In this document: positions 1 to 4,478 of the stretch, piece after piece | Layout: every line of letters begins with the position of its first letter | How positions within the stretch are numbered: position 1 is the first letter of the stretch | Source: Nitrosopumilaceae archaeon | GTDB lineage: Archaea > Thermoproteota > Nitrososphaeria > Nitrososphaerales > Nitrosopumilaceae | Assembly (NCBI GenBank): GCA_007571225.1 | Contig: RKRU01000084.1 | Coordinates: 1 to 8,885, forward strand | DNA length: 8,885 bases | Direction: 5' to 3' | Translations under genes and position numbers: made by a program | The notes under the pieces: generated by a model | The model's input: the letters and a program-made list of their open reading frames with translations, nothing else | Database searches by the model: none | What the model was told of the DNA's origin: nothing

Positions 1-312
1 ACCAGTTCCTCAGTCAATGGAACCGAGAGAACGGAGGTACTGATAAATGAGCGTCCAAATCATACGAAAAAAATGGCTCAAAAGTGTCCCAAAATATGGA
101 GTCCACGTCAGTCATTGTACTTTACTGTGAATAGGCCTGTCACCCTGCCGCAGATACATACAACAGTCTCACACCAAGGATAATGTCATCTTAGGCCCAT
201 TGGAATATGCGATTTGGAGAGAAAATGCCTACCCACAAAATTCAACATAAGAGCGACTCACATTAGTAAATTGACTAAACGTGACTAAATGCGTTCATCA
301 CTAGAACGGGTA
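1..312. other. Left-edge region without a convincing gene
   Basis: Several short protein-like frames compete here and none wins. Plus frame 1 is open from the window edge to TAA at 181-183 (60 codons) and could be the 3' end of a gene starting outside. Plus frame 3 is open from the edge to TGA at 48-50, overlapping an ATG at 47 that begins a 27-codon frame ending at 130. On the minus strand an ATG at 115 opens a 33-codon frame ending at 14. I see no clear TATA box, repeat, RNA gene or recognisable domain that would decide among them. Base composition is more AT-rich than the conserved block at 2048-8303. Confidence 0.4.
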
Positions 313-627
313 TCATGAGATCCGCCAGCCCCCGTATTTTGGATAGAACCCCCAACATTTCATGCATCTCACTTTGAGCTGGAATCCAAGTGGCTGCCCC
401 GATAGAGATCTAGTGACATCCCTAATGCTATCATACGCTCTGGTCCACGCCCTAATTTGAAATGGGAATCTGTAGATATAGTAAGCATGCACGAAGAGTT
501 GGAGTGGAATATAGACAACTTCGATCTGGTGTGGCGGCTGTAAGATCAAATGGTGTTGTCTTAGATCGTAGTGCTTTGACTTCCTAGGTGACTTGATATG
601 TCCGAATGTTTGGTGGGCCGCACTCAT
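313..627 (-). CDS. Doubtful hypothetical protein (104 aa)
   Basis: This ATG-initiated frame of 104 codons has no domain I recognise. It is rich in His, Tyr, Arg and Gln and has no obvious hydrophobic or coiled-coil segment. Its last dozen codons lie in the left arm of a 28-bp inverted repeat (324-351), so the C-terminal residues around GFYPKYGGW come from repeat sequence. The opposite strand has two overlapping frames (362-460 and 406-543) whose acidic, Trp-containing translation looks at least as protein-like, so this ORF may be their antisense shadow. It starts 17 bp beyond the end of the serine-rich gene at 644-1222 and has no clear TATA box of its own. It is kept only because it is open and starts with ATG. 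Confidence 0.2.
   Translation of the reverse strand: MSAAHQTFGHIKSPRKSKHYDLRQHHLILQPPHQIEVVYIPLQLFVHAYYIYRFPFQIRAWTRAYDSIRDVTRSLSGQPLGFQLKVRCMKCWGFYPKYGGWRIS
324..351 (+). repeat. Left arm of 28-bp perfect inverted repeat
   Basis: Bases 324-351 are the exact reverse complement of 1476-1503. The match stops abruptly on both sides (323 against 1504, and 352 against 1475, do not pair). The arm starts GCCAGCCCCC and ends GATAGAACCC. The two arms bracket about 1.18 kb containing the serine-rich gene. A perfect 28-bp match is far beyond chance at this distance. Terminal repeats of a small mobile unit, or a duplicated and inverted fragment, are both possible. No target-site duplication is visible outside the arms. 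Confidence 0.85.
362..543 (+). pseudogene. Possible frameshifted gene remnant
   Basis: Two overlapping plus frames look protein-like. One opens with ATG at 362 and stops with TGA at 458-460. The second, offset by one base, is open from 406 to TAA at 541-543 and encodes an acidic, Trp-rich tail ending in NFDLVWRL. Joining them within the overlap (406-457) would give one polypeptide of about 60 residues. That pattern fits a gene fragment broken by a single-base indel, but no family is recognisable and the length is too short for coding statistics. The 104-codon minus ORF covering the same bases is the main competing reading. Confidence 0.2.
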
Positions 628-643
628 GAAAATTAGGTTCTAC

Positions 644-1222
644 TCAGATTAGTTCATCAATTACTTCAATCTGTTTGTCACGTGATATATTCAAGGTGTG
701 ATATCGTGCTGCGCTTTCTAGTGCCTCCTCGATAAACTCTACCGTGAGCCAGTCGGCTTTATAACCCAATGCCTTGCCAATCTCCGCTCTGAATATCTCA
801 AGCAAATTGGGGTCGTATCGTTCTCCCCGGAGCCACTGTGCTTGTAGCAACATGCAGAGGTCCTTTGTCCTCTCATTGATCATACTAGAATTGGAGGAGC
901 TACTGGAGCTACTAGAGGAGCTACTAGGGCTACTTTGACCACTTGATTTATCCAAAATTACTCTGACCCCTCTGCACCTATCACTTGCAGCTTTATATTC
1001 TGTTGCCTGTTGTGCTAGCTGCTGATGTAAGTCAACACCAGTTACGAATGTGTGCTTCTCAATCAAAGCGATATCGAATGGATCAACTGCTTCACTATTC
1101 AATAATGCGTGCACGGCATTCGCTATGTAATGAGCTCGGCCGGCACAATTGTGGTATTCCCCTCTTAACGGATCGGTACTAAAATTCACGAACTGGCTGC
1201 AGCTACATCTGGTGATGCTCAA
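644..1222 (-). CDS. Hypothetical protein with serine-tract linker
   Basis: I do not recognise the family. The 192-residue product has two parts: an N-terminal Cys/His-containing region (residues about 1-92, with C6, C8, C26 and C83) and an acidic, probably helical C-terminal region (about 114-192). A nearly pure serine tract at about 97-113 joins them. The tract mixes AGY and TCN serine codons, which cannot interconvert by one base change, so selection for serine is likelier than simple triplet slippage. This supports real coding. The start is TTG; the frame is open only to a stop at 1265-1267 and contains no upstream ATG or GTG. A T-rich stretch at 1254-1260 (minus GTAAAAAG) could serve as a weak TATA box. 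The start codon lies inside a 35-bp direct repeat, so the true 5' end may have been rearranged. Confidence 0.55.
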   Translation of the reverse strand: MSITRCSCSQFVNFSTDPLRGEYHNCAGRAHYIANAVHALLNSEAVDPFDIALIEKHTFVTGVDLHQQLAQQATEYKAASDRCRGVRVILDKSSGQSSPSSSSSSSSSSSNSSMINERTKDLCMLLQAQWLRGERYDPNLLEIFRAEIGKALGYKADWLTVEFIEEALESAARYHTLNISRDKQIEVIDELI

Positions 1223-1233
1223 CTCTCGTTGCG
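1199..1233. repeat. 35-bp direct repeat, copy 1
   Basis: This is identical over 35 bp to 1272-1306, with a 73-bp period and a 38-bp unique segment between the copies. It contains the TTG start and first eight codons of the serine-rich minus-strand gene. Read in the frame of the upstream minus ORF, the repeat carries a TAG stop, so the two copies are not interchangeable coding modules. Confidence 0.9.
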
Positions 1234-1271
1234 GCGTTTGCAGGACATTTCGGCTTTTTACGTATTACGCG

Positions 1272-1306
1272 GCAGCTACATCTGGTGATGCTCAACTCTC
1301 GTTGCG
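1272..1306. repeat. 35-bp direct repeat, copy 2
   Basis: This is an exact second copy of 1199-1233, lying upstream of the serine-rich gene in its direction of transcription. Matching ends at 1271 and 1307. There is no third copy at the same period on either side, so this is a duplication rather than an array. Confidence 0.9.
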
Positions 1307-1363
1307 ACCCAGTGATACTCCATCTCTCTGTGCCCATTAGTCGCCGTCTCCTCTCGTGCTCCC

Positions 1364-1615
1364 ATGATTATGACCCGCGTGCCTGTAGCCCCACTTGATT
1401 CGCTCATTATGAGCCCTTGCAACATTATCGAACTGTTCACCATAATCGGTGTTATAGTGTCTCTCATCAAAATCTGGGTTCTATCCAAAATACGGGGGCT
1501 GGCTAGGGTTCTCCAGGGTACAAATCCCAGCCGTTTGCACCCCAGCCAACCTAATCACAGCTACAATCATTATCAAATACACAAAAACGGCATGATTTCA
1601 ACACTAATTATATAA
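1364..1615 (+). CDS. Doubtful small membrane-like protein (83 aa)
   Basis: This ATG-initiated 83-codon frame has one strongly hydrophobic stretch at residues about 21-42, followed by a basic patch (SKIRGLAR). That would suit a single-pass membrane protein with a positive cytoplasmic flank. The rest is low-information Asn/His/Ser/Tyr sequence, and part of the frame (1476-1503) is the right arm of the inverted repeat. No promoter element is seen ahead of it and no family is recognised. Chance openness is the simpler explanation. Confidence 0.18.
   Translation: MIMTRVPVAPLDSLIMSPCNIIELFTIIGVIVSLIKIWVLSKIRGLARVLQGTNPSRLHPSQPNHSYNHYQIHKNGMISTLII
1476..1503 (-). repeat. Right arm of 28-bp perfect inverted repeat
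   Basis: This is the exact reverse complement of 324-351. It starts GGGTTCTATC and ends GGGGGCTGGC. Together the arms bracket 324-1503, the segment containing the serine-rich gene and the 35-bp direct repeats. Confidence 0.85.
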
Positions 1616-1655
1616 TCATAAAACTAACTGTATCGTCCATAGCACCTGTTGGATC

Positions 1656-1739
1656 GTAACTGTTTATGTCTCCCACACCTGAATGACCGATTCTAGGCAC
1701 AAATTTGGCAAATTGTTTACACCAGACGTAAACAGTTAC
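1656..1739 (+). mobile_element. MITE-like 84-bp element, copy A
   Basis: The element begins GTAACTGTTTATGT and ends ACGTAAACAGTTAC, giving 14-bp terminal inverted repeats that match at 13 of 14 positions. The whole unit recurs in reverse orientation at 8399-8481 with 75 of 84 positions conserved. An internal TGTTTAC (1714-1720) can pair with GTAAACA (1728-1734), so the right end can also fold into a hairpin. It has no coding capacity. Small size, terminal inverted repeats and dispersed copies fit a MITE or other non-autonomous element, but a structured regulatory RNA or multi-site operator would also fit. No target-site duplication is obvious. Confidence 0.65.
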
Positions 1740-1869
1740 GCGATAGATTGCCTGCAAACCAAGAGATGCACAAAAACTGTCCTGCACAGCAACCTAAACC
1801 AGTTACGCGATAGATTGCCTGCAAACCAAGAGATGCACAAAAACTGTCCTGCACAGCAACCTAAACCAG
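1733..1869. repeat. Exact 67-bp tandem duplication
   Basis: A 67-bp unit occurs twice head to tail (1733-1799, 1800-1866) and continues for three more matching bases, with no mismatch. It starts with the terminal CAGTTAC of the adjacent 84-bp element, so the duplication junction coincides with the element end. Because 67 is not a multiple of three, the plus ORF through it (1683-1886) reads the two copies in different frames and is not a gene. Perfect identity implies a recent event. Confidence 0.95.
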
Positions 1870-2047
1870 AGAGTGTATGCCATTAAGCCTGTAATATGGT
1901 TTCCAAATCTCATCCATATCATACTATGACACCTTTACACCATCAAATTCTCAGAAGAATTGGGTTATCGCACAGCTTTGAACTTTTGTATGTAATTCCC
2001 CTGTTTTGGAATCGAACATTTAAATCTAAAAACAGTTACCATAGATC
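1870..2047 (+). promoter_or_regulatory. tatA upstream region with TATA box
   Basis: No gene is seen here. An AT-rich box ATTTAAAT at 2018-2025 is centred about 26 nt before the tatA ATG at 2048, the spacing expected for a leaderless archaeal transcript. Between box and start lies AAACAGTTAC (2030-2039), identical to the terminal decamer of the 84-bp element, followed by ATAGAT, which also follows CAGTTAC(GCG) in the tandem duplication. It may be a remnant element end or an operator. Confidence 0.6.
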
Positions 2048-2254
2048 ATGTTCCCAATTGTTGGTACGGGCCTGACAGGCTTCATAGCAGGACAGGAATG
2101 GATAATTCTTGCCATTGTAGTGGTGGTGTTGATATTTGGCGCCAAGAAGATCCCCGAGCTGGCAAAGACGTTTGGCAAGGCCAGAGGGGAGTTTGAGAAA
2201 GGCAAGATAGAGGGCGAGAAGGAGCTAAATAAATTCAAGGAGACCAAAAAGTAG
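2048..2254 (+). CDS. tatA: Sec-independent protein translocase TatA
   Basis: TatA oligomerises in the cytoplasmic membrane to form the pore of the twin-arginine system, which exports folded, often cofactor-containing proteins. The 68-residue product has the family layout. A short N-terminal segment leads into a single membrane helix at about residues 18-30 (start EWIILAIVVVV). The hinge FG at 30-31 follows, then an amphipathic helix with KKIPELAKTFGKA at 33-45, and a charged Lys/Glu tail. The FGxxxxPEL pattern is diagnostic for TatA/Hcf106 proteins; length and tail suit TatA rather than TatB. The ATG is supported by a TATA box about 26 nt upstream. It is the only plus-strand gene of the block and converges on the SRPBCC gene, with just two bases between stop codons. 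No tatC is in the window. Confidence 0.93.
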   Translation: MFPIVGTGLTGFIAGQEWIILAIVVVVLIFGAKKIPELAKTFGKARGEFEKGKIEGEKELNKFKETKK

Positions 2255-2262
2255 ATCTACTT
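2249..2262. repeat. 14-bp perfect palindrome over two stop codons
   Basis: AAGTAGATCTACTT reads the same on both strands. It arises where the convergent tatA and SRPBCC genes each end in AAG TAG, with AT between the stops. It is too short and loop-free to be a strong hairpin, but its symmetry is exact. It could be coincidental or a bidirectional end signal. Confidence 0.9.
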
Positions 2263-2730
2263 GCCTGTTGTCATTAGAACGAGATCGTCGATTATGTCCT
2301 TAAATGCCTCCTGAACGGTTCTGCGGCCGTGCCTGCTGTCGCCGGTACTGCGTCCCATCCCGCCCCTTAGTGCAACGGACAGGAACAACCGCCGTCCTAT
2401 CTTTAGATCAACTGTCGTGGTGATTGTGCATCTGTTTCCTGTATTTTCGACAAACTTGTGTTGTATGTGCGAACCCTTGGCGTCCCCGCCTATAAAGAAG
2501 GTCTCGTGTACGTGCGGCGGATCGGCCACATGCTTTGCCATGACTACTAGCTCACGGGATCCGAGGTTTACGTGCTCCTCTGCCACGGATGTGTTGCCGC
2601 GCACCGAAAGGACGCGCACTGAAGGGTAGTGCTGCGGTATGAGCATTTGATATGCCTCGGGATTGCTAAATACCGAGTATGCCATCTGTAAGTTGACATC
2701 CAGCGTGTTGGTCAGGATGAATGTGGGCAT
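2257..2730 (-). CDS. SRPBCC/START-like domain protein
   Basis: The 157-residue product resembles the SRPBCC (polyketide cyclase/START-like) superfamily of small helix-grip proteins that bind hydrophobic ligands. Three features support this: an N-terminal beta strand (FILTNTLDVN) leading into an amphipathic helix with AYSVFSNPEAYQMLIPQHYPSV, where the F-x-NPEAY pattern is typical of the family; a run of alternating beta-strand-like sequence from about 38 to 112; and a C-terminal helix at about 137-154. A Gly/Arg-rich loop (GGMGRSTGDSRHGRR, 123-137) interrupts the expected end of the fold. Substrate and reaction are unknown. It starts with ATG one base after the ubiX stop and has no TATA box of its own, so it is almost certainly cotranscribed and probably translated from the ubiX mRNA. 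Confidence 0.75.
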   Translation of the reverse strand: MPTFILTNTLDVNLQMAYSVFSNPEAYQMLIPQHYPSVRVLSVRGNTSVAEEHVNLGSRELVVMAKHVADPPHVHETFFIGGDAKGSHIQHKFVENTGNRCTITTTVDLKIGRRLFLSVALRGGMGRSTGDSRHGRRTVQEAFKDIIDDLVLMTTGK

Positions 2731-2731
2731 G

Positions 2732-3406
2732 TCAAGTACGAGAGCCCCACCGCGTATACAGGTTGTGTCTTGTTATGTCAAACTGGTCAAGACACTTTCC
2801 TATAATGTGGTTTATGATGTCGTCTATGCTTTCGGGTTTGGTATAAAACTCTGTGACGGGCGGCAGTATTACCACCCCGAGCCGCGCTAGTTTTAGCATG
2901 TTCTCAAGGTGTATGGCCGAGAGTGGGGCCTCCCTTGCCATCAGTATCAACCTCCTTGACTCTTTTATCGTAACGCCTGCGGCCCTTGCCACCAAGTTGT
3001 CGTCGTATCCGTTTGCTATTGCAGAGATAGTCTTCATGCTACACGGCGCCACCACCATGCCGCGTGTAGGGTGAGTACCGCTTGATATTGAAGAGGCCAT
3101 GTTCTTGTCGTCGGAGACACGGTCTGCAATTTCAATTACCTGTCGTACGGTGTATTTTGTCTCCATTCTTATGCATTTGGCTGCCCATTCTGAGAGTACA
3201 AGGTGGGACGGGATGCTCAGTTCCCTGAGTACCTCAAGCATGCGTATCCCGTATATGGCGCCGGTGCTTCCGGTCATGCCCACTATCATCTGGCGTTCGG
3301 GCCGTTCACCGTTGCTACCGCTACTGCCACTACTACTACTACTATTACCGCTATCATTGTTGTCGTAGTCGTTGTTGCTGTTGCCACTACCGTTGTTGCT
3401 GTTCAC
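2732..3406 (-). CDS. ubiX: Flavin prenyltransferase UbiX
   Basis: UbiX attaches a dimethylallyl group to reduced FMN to make prenyl-FMN, the cofactor of UbiD-family (de)carboxylases. The core (about residues 40-215) has the FMN-binding start MIVGMTGSTGAIYGIRMLEVL, the segment VVAPCSMKTISAIANGYDDNLVARAA (118-143) and KESRRLILMAREAPLSAIHLENM (148-170), all family hallmarks. Ahead of it is a Ser/Asn/Gly/Asp low-complexity extension of about 36 residues, not usual for UbiX. The GTG start at 3406 is preferred because a TATA-like CTAAAATA (minus, 3435-3428) sits 25 nt upstream. An internal ATG at 3289 would give a standard-length enzyme without the tail. CAGTTAC lies between the TATA box and the GTG, as it does ahead of tatA. 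The SRPBCC gene follows after one base. Confidence 0.92.
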   Translation of the reverse strand: MNSNNGSGNSNNDYDNNDSGNSSSSSGSSGSNGERPERQMIVGMTGSTGAIYGIRMLEVLRELSIPSHLVLSEWAAKCIRMETKYTVRQVIEIADRVSDDKNMASSISSGTHPTRGMVVAPCSMKTISAIANGYDDNLVARAAGVTIKESRRLILMAREAPLSAIHLENMLKLARLGVVILPPVTEFYTKPESIDDIINHIIGKCLDQFDITRHNLYTRWGSRT

Positions 3407-3427
3407 AATATGTAACTGCCAATCTGC

Positions 3428-3435
3428 TATTTTAG
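3428..3435 (-). promoter_or_regulatory. TATA-like box of ubiX
   Basis: CTAAAATA on the minus strand is centred 25 nt before the GTG at 3406 and overlaps the last codon and stop of the upstream EF-like gene. This supports a separate ubiX transcript, leaderless from GTG. CAGTTAC (minus, 3418-3412) sits between box and start. Confidence 0.5.
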
Positions 3436-4436
3436 ACTAATTCCATTATGCTCCCGGAACCGGCAATTCTGATCGGCGCAACCTCTGGCTTTAGTACCAC
3501 TGCGATATCCCCGTAATGGTACACCACGGGCTTTTCAAATCTGAGGCCTAAATGATGCTTGTTGCTGCCGATGTCCGTGTCGGCCGCAGTCACTATTGCG
3601 GCCCGCGACTGGAGGCCTATGGACACCATGCATCCTTGGCCCACTGTCATGTCTGCCTTGTAGAACCGGCTTGGCTCGTACTCTAGTTCAATCTCTGTAC
3701 CCCCCTTCAGGGCGCTGCTGCTACCGCTGCCGCCGCTAACATCCCCGCTTGCTGCCGCCAAGACATCCCCGCGCCTTATCTCCTCGGGCCTCATTCCCTT
3801 GACTGCAAGGCCCACCCGTGCAGGGTATGATGCTTCGTCTACGGGGTCGTCGTGCATCTGGATTGATTTTACGAGTACCTCGCTTCCCGCCGGATGGACA
3901 GTCAGCGTATCGTACTTTCTTATGCGTCCTGCCGCGACCCTGCCTAGCACGACTGTTCCAACGCCCTTGACATCAAAGGCGTGATCCACTACGACTTCAG
4001 GTGATCCCCCCACAAATCCAGACGAGGGCCTTACGTCAGATACTGCCTCTGCCATGTCCGTATAGGGCACCCTTGAATATCCCTCCATTACGGTTCCCTT
4101 TATCATGGATTCGAGCCTTCCCTCATCCACGTCATACGTGTGTGCCAGAATACCGCTGTCCATACCCAACATGTCTAGTGCCACAATCTGTTCGCCTGTA
4201 AACCTGTCAAGCGCGTCCACGCAGAACACCACATGCTCGGCCATGTTGATGGCCTGAAACAGCGGTTGTATCTTTTCGGGAAACCCGTTGGGCGTCACCC
4301 ATGTCCTGATCGTATCGCGCGTCTTTTTGTCGTGTATGGTTATGTCAGATGCGGCTCCGGCCTTGCCGAACTCCGCTGCAGTCTCCTGCCTGCCTAGAAC
4401 CACAAAGTTGATCGAGTCTGGCGCCGTGCCGCCCAT
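3432..4436 (-). CDS. EF1A/SelB-like protein with degenerate GTPase domain
   Basis: This 334-residue protein has the EF1A/SelB-type domain order, shortened at the front. Residues about 1-140 correspond to the G domain, 147-228 to beta-barrel domain II and 248-334 to domain III. Domain II is unmistakable: VVDHAFDVKGVGTVVLGRV (149-167), then VKSIQMHDDPVDEA and VGLAVKGMRPEEIRRGDVL. The G domain lacks working motifs. The P-loop position reads VVLGRQETAAEFGKAG rather than GHVDHGKST, the switch II DTPGH is replaced by TPNGF (48-52), and there is no NKxD. It is therefore probably a pseudo-GTPase, with a role in tRNA or ribosome binding only inferred. A Gly/Ser linker (234-246) separates domains II and III. 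The ATG is supported by a TATA box 25 nt upstream. It follows the hydrolase gene after 42 nt. Confidence 0.85.
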   Translation of the reverse strand: MGGTAPDSINFVVLGRQETAAEFGKAGAASDITIHDKKTRDTIRTWVTPNGFPEKIQPLFQAINMAEHVVFCVDALDRFTGEQIVALDMLGMDSGILAHTYDVDEGRLESMIKGTVMEGYSRVPYTDMAEAVSDVRPSSGFVGGSPEVVVDHAFDVKGVGTVVLGRVAAGRIRKYDTLTVHPAGSEVLVKSIQMHDDPVDEASYPARVGLAVKGMRPEEIRRGDVLAAASGDVSGGSGSSSALKGGTEIELEYEPSRFYKADMTVGQGCMVSIGLQSRAAIVTAADTDIGSNKHHLGLRFEKPVVYHYGDIAVVLKPEVAPIRIAGSGSIMELV

Positions 4437-4456
4437 GTCGTGTGAGGGATCCGTTG

Positions 4457-4465
4457 TTATAATAA
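4457..4465 (-). promoter_or_regulatory. TATA box of the EF-like gene
   Basis: The minus-strand sequence TTATTATAA is centred about 25 nt before the ATG at 4436, inside the 42-bp gap after the hydrolase gene. Position and sequence fit a leaderless archaeal promoter, indicating that this gene can be transcribed independently of the upstream hydrolase. Confidence 0.6.
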
Positions 4466-4478
4466 GAGTAGCCTGACA

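Larger units (their letters stand above)
1307..1655. other. Gene-poor stretch with weak ORFs
   Basis: Two short frames overlap on opposite strands here. The plus frame 1364-1615 (83 codons, ATG) encodes one hydrophobic segment that could span a membrane, residues about 21-42 (start IIELFTIIGVIV). It then runs into Asn/His/Tyr-rich sequence typical of non-coding DNA. The minus frame 1276-1488 (70 codons, TTG start) shows nothing recognisable and ends inside the 35-bp repeat. I see no TATA box in the right place for either. The stretch also contains the right arm of the 28-bp inverted repeat (1476-1503) and an AT-rich end (1600-1625). Confidence 0.4.

Noticed and set aside
1199..1306. 35-bp repeat, 38-bp spacer, 35-bp repeat resembling a minimal CRISPR array
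   Set aside because: Only two copies exist, no third copy occurs at the 73-bp period on either side, one copy holds the start of an ORF, and there are no cas genes in the window.
1516..1541. tRNA 3'-end-like sequence (GGTACAAATCC followed by a possible acceptor strand)
   Set aside because: The T-loop has A where TTC is expected, the stem has a mismatch, no CAAACGG-type 5' acceptor partner or anticodon arm is found upstream, so it is not a tRNA; a relic is possible but unsupported.
1683..1886. 67-codon plus ORF
   Set aside because: It runs through the 84-bp element and the 67-bp tandem repeat, reading the two repeat copies in different frames; this is chance openness over repeat DNA.
2026..2247. 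73-codon minus ORF
   Set aside because: It is the antisense shadow of tatA, whose FGxxxxPEL motif and TATA box are clear.
3203..3415. 70-codon plus ORF rich in Thr, Val and Ala
   Set aside because: It is the antisense reading of the Ser/Asn/Gly tail of ubiX; low-complexity triplet repeats keep the opposite strand open.
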